A stretch of DNA of 64,000 nucleotides from Syngnathus acus (lineage: Eukaryota; Chordata; Actinopteri; Syngnathiformes; Syngnathidae). Positions 48,680 to 62,310 of this stretch are shown here, in pieces (positions within the stretch are counted from its first letter, which is position 1; each line of letters begins with the position of its first letter). The stretch spans positions 11,111,956 through 11,175,955 of the forward strand of contig NC_051095.1 of NCBI RefSeq assembly GCF_901709675.1, given 5' to 3'. Under the pieces are notes generated by a model. That model worked only from the letters and a program-made list of their open reading frames with translations, had not been told where the DNA came from and did not search any database. Both the position numbers and the translations under genes were made by a program.

Positions 48680-51600
48680 TCAGAGCCGGTATTTTCTCAA
48701 GAGCTCCGATTGCCACATGTACTTCCGCTCCGGAAAGCGATCGGGAATCCTAATGCGACGGAAGTCCTGGATGCATTTCTCCAGCTCCTGCTCAGGTGTC
48801 ATCTTCTCCTTGTTGGCTTTCCTCTTGGCAGCCTCTCGCTCGCGGACCCCGAAGGTCCTGCCCCGCAGCATGTCAGTCTTACGCCGCATCTCTGCCTGCT
48901 GCATCATGTGAGCGGGGACTTTGTGCATGGGTCGGTCCAGGGACTGGATGTTGGGGCGTCGAGTCACGGGGCCACGGATGACGGTCCCCTGAGGGGAGCT
49001 GGCCTCCGACTGGGTCTCGGAACAGGAAGTAGAGAGCTCGTTGAAGGAAGTGCCGCTTTCTCCCTCGCGCTCACTTTTGTGGCTCTTGCAGCAGCAGTCG
49101 CAGTGTGAGGATGACCACCGTGAGGGCCCACCTATGTGACACACACACGCACACACGCACACACATTTATGGTTTTAACTTGTTAGCTGTGATGGTTCGG
49201 CTTTTAAAGCACATCAAATTCATGTATGCTAGTAACATGATTAACATTATTCAGATGATAATCACTGATGATCATTCATTCTCAAAGAGCCTCAACTTAG
49301 CTTTCTTTCCTATTAGAAATCTCTGATAACGCCACAAAAAGGCCCAAATGTGTTGCTTCATTGCTAAGTCGAGCGAGAAAATGACAAATGGCTATTAAGT
49401 GTGCTGCAATTTTTAATCCTTTTTATTGACTGAATAATAACATTTCTTAAAACACCCAGGAAGCATTTTAAATTGTGTGTGTGTGTGCACTGTGTCTCAT
49501 CCAAGCCATCTAATTTGGAGATGGTTGTGGCTGTTTGTGTAGGAGCTGAGTTAGGCAAAAAATGCTTCAGCAATATCACAAAACTATACACCTTACGTTG
49601 CATACGGTATGCAGTGAATGTGGATTGAGTTTCACACTCATGCACCCAGCGATGCTACCAAGGAGTTGAGGACCTGCATACAAAAGCAGCACTTTGGATA
49701 TACAAAAATTTCAATTTGGGTCATGCCACTTCAATACTGCAATGAAAATAAAAAATCTTGGGGCACTGTCAGTAATGAACTCTTGAATATTCACCACTTT
49801 TGTTCCGTGTGGTGTGGCAAGAAGATCGATTCCCATTCCTCAGAATCATTAGCAAGCAGTCCAGGTGTAGTGGGCCTTTCGCTTTAACTCAGCTGGCATA
49901 GACCTCCAGTATACATAAATCCATGCATTTTCTGATGGTGGTGGAGGTGGGCTAAGGAGTTATCATGTGTTTATGTCAATGTTATGGCAGTGCACTGTCT
50001 ATTCTAGTTAGACTAAGTTCTAGACAGGAACTAAAATTCATCTGATCCATTTCCATTAAATAGACCACAGGTGTCAAACTCAAGGTGTGGGGGCCAGATA
50101 CGGCCCCCCACATCATTTTATGTGGCCCGCGAAGACAAATTGCGCAGTGAATTTATGTGGCGATATGGAAATTGCAAATCGTATTCACTTTTAAGAAACA
50201 TCTTTTTAAAATATTTGAACAGTTTTTCCTAGTCTCTGATTTGAAAATGAATTATTCATCAGTTTGTTTTGAAGCTTAGACTGAATATTATTTATTTGGG
50301 TTGACAGTCATAATGGCCCACCGAAGGAAACTATGACTACCACGCGGCCCGTGACAAAAATGAGTTTGACACCCCTGACATAGACTTACACCAACTGCTA
50401 TGTCAAGAGCCAGGTATGATTATCTCCCATTATTGTTCAGCCATGTTGGAGCTCTGTGGTTCACTGAGCGCCGTTTTGTTTACCCCATTCAGTCAAAGTA
50501 ATGCGGGGGAGTGTACCACGAGGCAACAACGGGGCATGCATTTCATCTTCACAGCTCTCAACTTTTCTTCCTTCAACATGTCCTCCCACGTTGTCAATTA
50601 CACAGAGGAAATAAGCTTCTTTTACTGCCTTGTGAAGATACACTCACTATTTTCCATGCAATCAGAGATAAGAAGGTACAGTTGTAGGGTCAACATCCGT
50701 TTATAAGAAATAGAATCATCCATGCAAGCAACACCCTTTAATGGTCTTTTTCCAATATGATGATATGATATCACATTGGGAGCAATAATTTGTCCATTAG
50801 CTCCTTGTGAATGGAGTTCAAGAGGGGGGGGGGGTGTTTGAACCTTTCCGCGTTCACTGTAATAATGACCTTATCCTAGACGCAATGATTATATTGAAAC
50901 GATAGTAAGAGAGTCACTAACAGCTTTTTAATGGCTAATCCATGAGTAAAGAGGCCAATCAGCCCCCCCTGCAGAAAATGAATCGAGCCCAGTCCAGCAG
51001 ACGAGCAGCACTCGGCAAATGGATGGAGGCGCTTTAGTGACCGGTATCCAGAGGAAGGGGGCGGGGTTGTGAGTATTGTTTCTAAATGGATGGAGGTTGG
51101 AGTCCGGGTGGGCAATACGCCAACTCCCAATGATAGCTGTGTGCAAATTTCAGAGTGAATTGTGACCTTAAAATCAGATGATGTGTACACTGCATGTGAA
51201 ACCGGTGCAGCTGTTGAAATGTCAAAGCATTTGGCACGAAATGCAATTCCGTATTTTCAAATCTCGAGCTTGCCTGAGATTGAAGTTCACTCACTTGACT
51301 TGATGTACAATTTTGTTGAGTTTTGTTTAGAAGAGGAAGGGAAATGCCACGAAAGAATGATACCAGGATACACATACATACATGCGGGTATGTTTAAACA
51401 AGTGGGCGTCCATTGTCTGAAATCTTTTCAGGGAAGCCATTGATCGCTATGTCTGTGTTTTCAGATCCATAGAGCTTCTCTTAAGAGATCCTGTTACCGC
51501 CACATTAAGAGACAGGGGCAGACTCTGCTTCCGCATTTCTCAACAATACTAAGCTAAATTCTCTCTTTAATGAGAGCAGGAACACTTGTCCTGAGAGGAG

Positions 51601-54600
51601 ATGGTCTCGTTTCATCAGCTTGGATGCTCATTAAAATGACACTTTTTAGCTGGTAAATTGTCCTAAATGGCAGAAGAAGTAGGACATGACGTGGACCGAA
51701 GGCAGGGGGCTCAGACAAACGCAAATGTCACTGCGTTTGTTTGCTTGCCTCTAAATTAACACACTTCTCGCATACAGTCCGTCATCGGGAAAGCAGTTCT
51801 GGGGCTTGGCCTGAAAGAATATTCTATTCCGAATGCGCCTTCGAAAAATATGTCTTTTATACAAAAGGAAAACTAAACGTCAAACTACATGTCATGCACG
51901 GCGACATGTGTCATGGGACTTTATGAGATCCCAGCTCAGTGAACAGCAAAAGATGAACTATACATTTTTTGCAGCTTTAAATAGGGAATTGGGAATTACA
52001 GGTGCCCTCGGGCGAGCCGCTGAACCCTTATGACTATTTTTTGGCCTTGTTTGTTCCATTTTCACTTGAATTAACGGCGGAATCATTTTTACAATGAGTT
52101 TGTCTGCATTATCTTGTCATATTTGCCCAAGTGAGCACTTCTGCCCTCTTATGTAGCCTCGAGGGACTAATAAAGCAGTCCTCATCTTCGTGATGAAATG
52201 GTAAATGGGCTATACTTGTGTAGCGCTTTTCTGGCTTGGCTATTCAAAGCGCCTCACACTGCCTCCTCATTTAACTAGCGAGTGTCTTGCTCAAGAACAC
52301 TTTGACAGCCGGGGATCGAACCCCCAAGGAGATCCATTGAGTAATATCCATTGAGAATGATTGCACTGAATTAGACAAAACGATTCTACCTCGTGGGTGT
52401 CATCATCGTTAAATGACAGTGGGACTAAGTGCTGGCATCTCATTTTATCACAAATTTGAACTTTTGTGAGTGTATTTTACCAACTTACACCAGCGCATCA
52501 TGTTTTGGAGACATGCCGCAATCGAGCCTTTGTTGACTTTGATCGGAATTGGGCAAAAAAAGTCTCAAAGTTGGGTAAGCGTGTCGATGACACATCTTGT
52601 GGGTGTTACATCAACAGTTGCACTTCAAGACTGTCTTCCAAGTAACCTCATTTACCAGGTATATTGCAAAAAGCCTCGTGCCCTTCTGTCTCATATCTGC
52701 ACAAATACATTTTAGCTTAGCTAGCGCAGCCTCGGGAGGAGTGTCGTTTACATGCTTGTTAGCTTACGAATTAGGTCAGTGTGCCCTTGCAGCAGCGGGG
52801 GGAAAAGCTTGCCTTGCAAAGTGACCGGCCTTATAGCAGAAAAGAAATCCGTTTGACCACGACGGTCCTATTTGCTGCACAAGCATCTCTGCCGCAGCTT
52901 AACTGATTGTTAGCGCACGCAGCGTCTTATAATATTTGCATATATTTGAATGTGTCAATATAAAGTGCTTACCCTCAGCCAGCCAGTGGAGCTGAAACCA
53001 AGACACTGACAAAGAGTGATGATATTACACGTGGGGGATCTCATGGGACTCATAAATGCTTTTTTTTAACAGCGTAATCACGTTTCAATAATCCTTGATT
53101 TGTTTGTTTATTCGTTTTGGCCTCCAAAAAGCGAGTCTTAAAGGTCCGGATCAGATTTGAGTGCAAACTATCGAATCGTGTGATTCATCATACTTTGAAA
53201 TACAAATGATCGGCTTCTAATGATTGATCCAAATATGTTGGAGTCTGCACATTTCTGATCAAAACCATTTACTGCCAAGGTGAGGCGGCACGTCTACTTG
53301 AAGTGATGTAGTGCAAAATGGCAACGGCTCACAGCCGTGACTTACTTCTGACCATTTCTCAGCCAGCACAAGTGCTCTATCAGAAGTGGATGAGTTATTC
53401 ATGGCTGCCACCATCCATCTGTCTGTCAGAGGCATCGCCAATCCATTCTGACTCCAAACGAGCTGGGCCCAATCTCTGCCTGGCTTGCATTACAGCCTGG
53501 GAATGGATTCCATTCCTCCAGAGGTAAGGGACTCGAGTCACATGACTCAAGTCGACTTACAGAAGCCGCTAATGTTATGACTTGCGACTTGCTTGGCAAA
53601 TACCTTGAAAGACTCCACTTGACAAGTCAATTTGTTTACATTGGATTTTTTGAAATATTTTGTGCCTTTTGTTGTTGAAAGAAAAGTCGTTATTATTCGA
53701 GTATAATTCGGGGCAACTACGCGGGGCTTCACCGTATTCCTTTTCTCTGGCCAGCATTGTATGACTTGATGAAGCAGCCCTTAAACTAGGTTACCCTTCA
53801 TCTTTCCAAACGATGTCTCCAGTGGATGGCTGTAGACAGGGAAATATTTTGGGATCCCAGATTGCTTTTTAATCAGCCAACACCCTTCACGTTCCCCAGA
53901 GATAATTAGTGGTAATAAGACTGTCCTCAGATGCCAGCTGGGAGTTTTGGAATTCTAAGTCCTAACAGGAATAATATCACCACTGCCAATGTGCTTATTG
54001 TGCGGGATGACCTACTTTTTTTGTGATAAATAACCCTTTCAGCAGTCCCTCTGGAGTCTGTTGAGATGCTGCTACCCGAGGGTCTTTATTCAACTTCAGG
54101 GGCATTACACTGCAGGTATGCCTAATACCTTACTTAATGCCTATAGTATCTATTTTGGTGACTTACAGTACATCTGGTATCACTGCGCAGGCGAGAACCC
54201 AAAACACAAACAATGACAGATAATTGATCAAAATAATTAGTACTGACTGCAGTTAGTATTGTAAACCAAATATTTCATATGATAGCATTTATTTGGTCTG
54301 GGCTAGCTGGTTCCCTCCCTCTCTTTCCCCAAGCTTCCATTCGTGACGTAATGCACCTCAGAGATTTTGTGAAACTTTTATTACATCTAACTCACAAAGG
54401 CATAGCATGGTGAAAACTCACTATTTAACTTAACAGTACAGTAATTAACATTCTTAACTGTTATTCAAGTGTAAAACTTAAAATAATGAAGCACTATAAT
54501 CAGGTCCCAGTCAATTCCACCCTGAAGTCTGGAATGCGTACACATCACCAGATGCTGGATTTCATCGCTGGTGATGCTCTGCCAGGCCTCTCTGCTGTAA

Positions 54601-55419
54601 CTGTCTGCAATTCCTGCTTGTGTTGCCTGGGGCATTTTCCATTCACTTTTGTCTCCAGCAAGTGGAATGCATGTGAGAATGGGTGATGGCCTTGGTCATT
54701 GCATAGCACTGCACTTCTTTGCCTTCAAAAACTCTTGGTTGTTTTCGCAGTCTCGGAATTCATCCTGTTTTTTTTTTTTTGTCACCACTCACGACAACAA
54801 ATCCAGGTCAACCAGTTCCATCGTTTAGGGAATAAAATTATTTTAAAAAGCATACTACTACTAGAACATATTAAACTATTTGAAAACACACACGCATTTT
54901 GTTTGAGGCTCTAAACACATATTTTGTGTATTTATACCACTTGGCTGTTACGAATGAGTACCGTATATCTGATTTGGGTCACTTAAAGTGTGCAAATCCA
55001 TCCCACTGCTATCTATCCACTCAGCCATCAATTTTTCTACTTATCCTTTTCAGGGTCACCGGTCAGTTGGAGCCAGTCCCAGCTGACTATGTGTGAATGG
55101 CAGACTTGCCGATTGGTCGGAAGTCGGTCGCAAAGCACAGAAACAAGTTACGTTTGTACCTCCAGTCAGTGAGAGAGAATCAATTCTACATTGGATTGCA
55201 GTGCCTGCCATTTAGTATACTCGCAGTGACTGCTGCTAACTGCTTATGACACATTTGTTGAACAGTTTGTTGAAAATGGCCCCACAGGGACAAGTAAATA
55301 ATTGAAAGGATGCGCAATTGCTCAAATGAGGACTTAATCACTATCAGCTACAAAAAAAAAAACCAACAAGCACTTTTTTGATAAATGCCTTGATTCCCCC
55401 TCATCACCCCCACCCACCC

Positions 55420-55479
<60 letters not shown>

Positions 55480-58400
55480 GACAGATTCTGCTGATGGAGT
55501 CGTTCATTTAGTCAGCAGGGGACTCTAGAGCGAATATAAAAGAAATGGCAGTTGAGCATCTTAACTGGTCCCTTGACTAACGACACAGATTGCGCAATAC
55601 TGCACTAATTTGATGGAATGGAGTGAAGTGATAACTGAATTGAGACAAACCTGCTTGCAGGAAAATGGCACAAAAGATGTCCTTAATGATTTCAAAGAGT
55701 AATGTGGAGTTGACACTATTGATTTTCCCTTTTTATTGTTTCCCCTTTTATTCTGACCCAAATGCCAAGTCATACAAGTGAAACACTGACTTACAATAAG
55801 ACTATTTTTGTTCTTTCTCCTTTGATAAATTTGCTTCTGTAAATGTAATGTGCAATTATCACTAGTTAGCGAACGTCTCTTCAGATACGCCGCTTGCATA
55901 AACATTTTAGTGTGCCTTGTTGGGCACCATGAGTGTGCGCAGTTTTCACAATTTCAAAGGTTTTAATTATTCAAGCTAGCAGGGTTATTAATAGCACCTT
56001 TCTCTGGGGTGTGTCAACTTTAAAATACATTTATTTTTACTTTACAAAGACCTTACGTACACAGTACAGTAAATGCAATTTGAAATGGAGGGTGCCTGCC
56101 CGAGGTCATTCAATGTCTCACGTTCAGAATCAGGTTGCAGCGTTAGAAAGTGGCTGCTGCTGAGCAATGTGCTGCAGTCTAAATATGACAACTCTGTCCT
56201 GGCCCCGGTCGCGGTGTCCTATCACGAATCACAATGTGAGTCGCCTATCCCATGCCACCACCAGCAAAATGGGATGATGTCTTTTTATTTTTTACCATGA
56301 CCTTTGCTTTTATATATCTGTTTTTGCTCCCTCTGCCTTTTTTTTTCTGCCCCCCTTGGCCAGGCCTCATGCAACTTTTAGTTTCTCATCCCTCTTGCTC
56401 ATCCGCTCCGGCCTCAGTCTGCTCACTTTCCTCTTCCCTTCTAGCCCGAGTCTTTACATTCTCTCTCCATGTTCCTTTCTTTTCTTCTTAGAATTCATTA
56501 TTTCCCTCAAGCAGCTCTAAAAAATACACTCCCTCTCTCGAAGCTTTCCATGAACAGAAAGTGGGGTTAACCTACACCTGGAGCTGCTCCTTCATGTCGA
56601 ACGACTCACATGCTGTTGTGAAGTTCAGCTCGGGCCACTGCACCTTTCAAATCTAGGCTATTGTAACATTAGAGAGAAGTCGCATCACTCACTCTCTTCT
56701 CTGCACTTCCAACCTGAACACGCCAACTGTTTTTTTTTTTCTTCCTGAATTCCAAAGGGAAGCATTCAGAACAATGAACAAAGTGATTTTTAATTGGCCA
56801 TATGGTCCTACTCTTCCTTGCAAATATGCCATATTTGAAGCTAAATCTGGCTTCTGCTGATGAAGAACTCCAAGCAAAAAGCTGATATGAGAGAATGCAC
56901 CACAGACTTTAGTCTGTCAGATTTGAGTTTTTCTCTTTTTGTGCTGCCGACTGGTGCTATATAATTCATAGGCACAGTAAGCATTTATGTCTACGTATGA
57001 CACATGTACTTGAAGTGCAGCACAATTATGACTCAACCCCTCCAAGCATCAGTTCAGTTTGAAATGCTGAGCCCTTTTTAAACCGATTGCTAAACAAAAC
57101 AACAGTCCCTCAGATAGCCTAGCCTAGCCTATGATTCCAAAACATTTATTGATCTTGTTTATTGAATTACAGATTATTTATTACATACAGATACAAGAAG
57201 ACATTGGAAAGAATAATGGCATATTAAATTGTCATTATTGACAATTCATCATGATTGAGGGAAGAAAAATCACAATTTCATTATTGTTCAAAATTATTAA
57301 GGTCTGGTTTTGTCATTTTTTTCTAAATACTACCTATCTCAGTTGACCTTAGGCAAGAGTTGAGCTACACCCTGGATGCGTTGTCAGCCAATTGCTGCAC
57401 TAACTACCATTCACACTCACATTCACTTATGGACAATATGGAGTTGTAAATTAGCCTAACATGCATTCTTGTGCTGTAAAAAGAAAAAGGGACTATATTC
57501 CGCTTGGGACGCCTTGCTTTTGCGGTTAGGGGTTGCACATCCATTTGTTTGTCTGGGCTCGGGACACTGGCTGGAAATCAGAGCTGTGCTGTCTGCATGA
57601 AAGGCAGCAGCATGCGCCACTGTACACCACCAGTGCAATAAAATTGGTTGTCCAGTGTTCTGGAACAGATTGGCTTCTACTTCAGAGACTGTGACGTGCA
57701 TTTATGGCCCTTGTTCTTAGGCGATGTTGACCGAGTTGCGTTGTGTAGCTTGCTGTGAAAGTAGCAAGTTCCAGTATTTGGGCCACGTGACCTAATGTGC
57801 ATGTTTGGGGAATGTGGGAATCCCATCACTAGAATATGCGAAAACAAGCAAACGGATTCAAACTCCAGAACTGTAAGGCTACTGTAATAATACACTCTAA
57901 AATCAGTTGAGTTGAAATTTAACATGGGTCAAAAAGACACCAATCCAAGTTTTTGGGTCAAATTGGATAATCTACAAAACAACCCAAAGTATTGGGTCAT
58001 TTCTGTAAAAACAAAACTCCTACTTCAAATAATAAGGATATGATTGTATTTGATTGTGCCAATGTTTTATGCGCTGTGTTCTATTGTATTATGTTCTGTA
58101 AAGCGATAGCTCTTGTGAATAAAGAGTTATTGTATGAATTGTATGTATAAAGAAAAAAATGCTTTTATTTAAAATAACTTAATTTAATTTTCTGTGGGTT
58201 ATTCATTTTACCCAAATGTTTTGGTTCAAGGAAAAGGCTAAAAGATACATTTTTTGACCCACACCCTAAAAATAATTGCGTAAAATTGTTTTTGTTCAAA
58301 ACAATCCAATGTTTGGTGAAATTGACCCAAGTTTGTAGTGGTCTGTCCAATTTGTGACTTAGCAATTGCAAAAGTTGATTTTTTTTACCTAAATTTGATT

Positions 58401-59651
58401 TTTTTTGGTCCTACAGTTTCAGAGAATGAATGAATGAATGAATGAATGAATGAACAAGCAAACGAGTTAATGAATGAACGAGTGAATGAATGGGTGCATG
58501 AATGAGTGCATGAATGAATGAACGAACGAACGAACGAACGAACGAATGAATGAATGAATGAATGAATGAATGAATGAATGAATGAATGAATGAACACCCT
58601 TATAACTGCTGGGTTAAATATTTTTTAATGCAAACTGGGTTGTTTTTAAATCCCGGTTTTAAGGGTGAATGAATGAATGTTTTTTTTAAAATGTTTTAGA
58701 GTTTAGGTCTATTTGCAAGCATACAGAAACACCAAAACAACCTATGGAATGAGCTCTATAGTATGGCTGTTGCCGATGAGTGTGCACGTACGTGCGTGCG
58801 TGTGTTGCCCGTGCGTGTTGTGCGTGCGTGCGTGCGTGCGCACTCGACTCACGGTAGAAGATGTACTGCGCGTAATTGGACCAGAGCCTATCGTCCGCGT
58901 AATGAGCGACAGAAGAGGCGGTCAGGGAGGAGTTGCAGGCCACGATGTGAAAGCCGCTTTCTGACAGCATGTCAAACGCTCTCTCCGGATGCTTGAACTT
59001 GAGGTAAAACCGGCAGGTGTAGCGGTCCGGGGGTCGATCCGCGTCTCTATTCTCGTTGAGCGCGTCGCCGAAGACCTCCTTGGCCAAAGCGATCCTGCTG
59101 CTAATGAAGATCCTCGGCAACTTTCTACTCTTGGAGTCGGGCTCACTTTCTTTGCCTCCCGCCGCTCCTTTCAGAGCCACCGTGATGTAGCCGTATCTCC
59201 TGTCTAGAGAGTAAGACGGGTAAAACCTGTGCTCACTGCCCACGGACGCATCGTCCAAATCGCTGTAGTCGTCCGGAAAGAGTTTGGACTCCTCCGACGA
59301 TAAAAGTTTGGCTAAATCTGGAAGCTGGAAGTATTCCGCTTCCCGTTTCAACCTCCCCCTCTCGGGGAAGTGGTCCGGGAGGACAACTTGCTTGTCCCGC
59401 AAGTAATCCAATACGTACCGAAACAAAAAGCCGTCTCTGTCGATGAAGTAACGTCCTCTAAAGTCCCGGGACAGGTCATTGGAGGAGCCCTTCTTGTTGG
59501 AAAACAGCTTCCCGAGTAGGGAATTTGGGAATGCGGTCAATGTGGCGTGGCGGGTGTAGTAGACCTGCCCGCCCACGTTCAGCTCGATGACATCCGATGG
59601 AGGGCTCTGCGCCGCGCCGGGCTCTTTGGCGGGTTTGCAGTTTTCGCTCAT
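48680..59651 (-). CDS. kctd16: KCTD16, auxiliary subunit of GABA-B receptors, complete
   Basis: KCTD16 binds the C-terminus of GABA-B2 as an oligomer and shapes receptor signalling and its links to other channels. Two coding exons, 58853-59651 and 48680-49131, join in phase 1 (TAC C|GT GGG) to give 416 aa (human 428). The start MSENCKPAKEP has a purine-rich context; an earlier in-frame Met (59756) is in non-conserved sequence and was not chosen. The BTB/T1 domain lies at about residues 22-125 (DVIELNVGGQVYYTRH, FIDRDGFLFRYVLDYLRD, VVLPDHFPERGRLKREAEYF). The H1 domain lies at about 155-265 (PRIFISSRIALAKEVFGD, FYLKFKHPERAFDMLSESGF, VACNSSLTAS). Exon 2 is the KCTD16-specific tail (PSRWSSSHCDCCCK, ELEKCIQDFRRIRIPDRFPE, WQSELLRKYRL), which separates it from KCTD8 and KCTD12. 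The two-exon structure is as in human. Confidence 0.96.
50066..50377. mobile_element. hAT-like MITE (GTGTCAAAC ends), copy 2, in the kctd16 intron
   Basis: The ends CACAGGTGTCAAAC and GTTTGACACCCCTG are inverted repeats. Flanking 8-mers AAATAGAC (50058-50065) and ACATAGAC (50378-50385) match at 7 of 8 positions, as expected for an old 8-bp target duplication of the hAT group. There is no transposase frame. Confidence 0.75.
55423..55473 (+). repeat. (CA)n microsatellite
   Basis: About 25 uninterrupted CA units in the kctd16 intron. Confidence 0.95.
58424..58594 (+). repeat. Interrupted (GAAT)n / (GAAC)n array
   Basis: 171 bp of 4-bp units, mostly GAAT with a block of GAAC and some GCAT variants. 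Read in reverse it gives a spurious His-Ser-Phe-Ile repeat frame, which is not a gene. Confidence 0.95.
58783..58841 (+). repeat. GTGC-rich alternating repeat beside the kctd16 exon 1 donor
   Basis: Runs of GTGC/GTGT, nearly all alternating purine and pyrimidine, end about 10 bp from the exon-1 donor. This is inside the intron. Confidence 0.85.
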
Positions 59652-60180
59652 TTCCCCCTTTCCTCTAAATCTCGCTTTGGAATGTAAGTGGGTAGGTAGG
59701 TAGGTGGCGTCAAGTTCAGGGCGCGCGGTGTAGATGCATGCTGGCAAAGCACTCACAAGCCGAAGCCTCAGTCATCAAAATCCAAGGTGTGTCCCTCGTT
59801 TAAATCCTTTGAGTCCGTGCGTAAATGTGCGCATCCTTTTTCAACACAATCGATCATCACGAGCTCATCGGGTTACGCGCATCCACTGCGATACCAGACT
59901 ACATCATCTTCACTGTAACTCACCACCATCAATAAAGTATAAATCCTTTTTTCGAGAGCGTCTTGTTTTCTCACGGTTCAAGATCAGTGCGTAAAAGTCA
60001 CAATTCCACTCTGGCTGGACGCCGGAAGCTGCTCGGAGAGGTAATGGATGCAAGTGGGACTCCGGTGCGCACCCACATCCCTCCAAAGTGCTGAGTGCGG
60101 CCAGCAGACGGTTTAAGATCATGTTGAGTCAAGCTGTAAACGAGAGAGAGATTGGAGAGAGAGAGGGAGTGGGAGAGCGA
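59652..60180 (-). promoter_or_regulatory. kctd16: kctd16 5'UTR and promoter side
   Basis: Sequence upstream of the kctd16 start is moderately CpG-rich up to about 60080 and is followed by a (GA)-rich stretch at 60140-60175. It must hold the 5'UTR and probably the promoter. No TATA box could be assigned. Confidence 0.45.
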
Positions 60181-61434
60181 GGTCCAATAATGTCTTACAT
60201 CATCTTAAAGACAAATGACATTTGCATGACGAAAGATGTGATGTGTGTGGGTTTAAAAAAAAACAAAATCACCCAGACACTGGCGACCTGCAGGAATTGC
60301 GACTAATGCGGTTTTATCATCCTGCCGTGCCCATTTTAATCCTGTTACAGGCTGTCCCATATTTACATGTGCGCTTATAACCAGAGAGAGAGAGAGAGAG
60401 AGAGACTGGAAGGGGGGAGGGAGGGGCTCTTGCGCTCATTATCAGTGACAGCTATGTGGCACCAAACGCAGCCTGGGCCTCACTGCTGTCATTAAACATC
60501 TGGTTTATACTTTGGAAATGAAGTCAACCCAGACGCTTTTCTCTCCGCCACCCAAATCGCTTAATTGAAAAAAAAAAATCCATCTGATCGGCATCATCGA
60601 TTAATATTTCGTCCTGGTTTCAGGACCACGGACAGATCTAAGGCAACCCTGCATCCTCATTCGTTTTCAAGTCTTGAAGATCAAACTGACTTGAATGGAT
60701 TAACATGGTGGGCTATATCAGGGATTTTGATGCTTGCTGGTATCCCCACCAATATCGATGTATCGGTCCTTGCCCACCCCTATAAATTGGATTCATTGTT
60801 ATTGAGCCAGCAGATTGGACTGGAGATTGAGGTTGAAGAGCTGAAGCTGGTCGCCATTTTTGACAGGTTTACAGAAGTTGAAGTCCATTTAATGTAACAT
60901 TGTGAGAAAATGTTATAGCTCAGTGGGTAACTGCTCTCCGTGGACACAGGGATTGGGGTTTCCAACCCATACCACCAGGTATCCTATGTGGGATCCATGA
61001 AGAACAGTTAGACACAAACAACTGCCAACATGGAAACAAATCAACTGCTCATTTTTCTGCCTCTTTTTCAATGCCTGGAGCGGCATCGAGCAAAGGAGAG
61101 GCTTTTACTGCCACAGTGCTGATGATAGCGGAGCACCCTTGACTCCTGGTTTTGAGGAGGCAGCGGTCACGCTTTGCCCTGTTAATTCCAAGTACATTGT
61201 GCTAGAGAAGGGTTGCTAAGCAGCCACCAGGGACTGAGTGGGATTCAAACAGTCGGGATATAGAGCTACACAAGTCTTATGTGTCTATGGTGCGTGCTTT
61301 TGATGCCTGTACTTGAATGTTGCTGCTGAATGTAAGGCAAGGGTGTCAAATTTGTTTTCATCATGGGCTACATCAAAGTTATGATCCCCCTTGGGGGAGC
61401 GCTCGTATTGGTGAAACAACATGAATGTCTAACG

Positions 61435-61752
61435 CACACGTGTCAAACTCAAGGCCCGGGGGCTGGCTCCGGCCCGCCACATTATTTTATGTGGCCCTCA
61501 AAGGCAATTCGTGTGTCAACTCAATGTTTCTTGTTAAAATACCAAAATTGTAAATTGTCTTCCCTTTTAATAACAGTGAGATATTGCACAAAAGAAAAGA
61601 AAATCCCACTTTGAAAATAAATTAGAAAATGGTTCAACTTTTTTATGCTAGATTCTGTTGTGTAAGCAATAATATAAAATAGTTAATGGCCCCATGAGGG
61701 AAAATCATAACTACGATGTGGCCCGCAACAATAAATGAGATTGACACCCCTG
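61435..61752. mobile_element. hAT-like MITE (GTGTCAAAC ends), copy 3
   Basis: Same family as the copies at 23.4 and 50.1 kb. Flanking 8-mers GTCTAACG (61427-61434) and GTCTAATG (61753-61760) match at 7 of 8 positions, supporting an 8-bp target duplication. There is no transposase frame. Confidence 0.78.
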
Positions 61753-62158
61753 GTCTAATGGCTTGGGGTGTAACCAAAAATCACAATTTGGTTCATGGCT
61801 TCATTGGAGTTTCACAGCTCTATTTGGTAACATAGAGGAACAATATGGAAAACAATTGCCATTAAATAGAGATTTACTCAATGCAACTCAACTTCCATAA
61901 CAATATAGTCAGTTTTGCATGACAGAAAAAGACTGAACATAGGAGAAAGTTAAAGGAACTCTTAAAGGCACATACAACATAAAGCACACATTTTAGCCAC
62001 TAAAGAATGTCATGGGCTGTAAGACATTAAAACGTTTTTATTTCATTCATTAATTAATTTGACCTATGATGTATCACTCTACCTTATTTGATGTTTTATG
62101 CTTTGGATCATAAATTGTTCCTTTCCTTCTTCTGACTGTACAATACGTTCCCCTCCCT

Positions 62159-62310
62159 GTCATTCTGATACAAATTGTGGAACTTTATAAATGGCCTAAA
62201 AGATCAACTCTGTATTTCTTGTTTTATTTCTAATTGTCATTCTGATACAAATTGTGGAACTTTATAAATGGCCTAAAAGATAAACTCTGTATTTCTTTAC
62301 TTTCTTTTAT
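62159..62310 (+). repeat. 76-bp tandem duplication
   Basis: TGTCATTCTGATACAAATTG begins at 62159 and again at 62235. The copies are nearly identical over about 60 bp (one C/A change, AGATCAACTC to AGATAAACTC), so the duplication is recent. Confidence 0.9.

Larger units (their letters stand above)
49132..58852 (-). other. Single 9.7-kb intron of kctd16
   Basis: It holds the hAT-like copy at 50066-50377, a fish repeat near 52200-52330, (CA)n at 55423-55473, GGGTTA-type pieces at 57.9-58.7 kb, a (GAAT)n array at 58424-58594 and GTGC repeats against the donor. No nested gene was found on either strand. Confidence 0.6.

Noticed and set aside
58385-58597. Open frame with repeated His-Ser-Phe-Ile on the minus strand
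   Set aside because: It is only the (GAAT)n array read in frame; there is no splice or start context.
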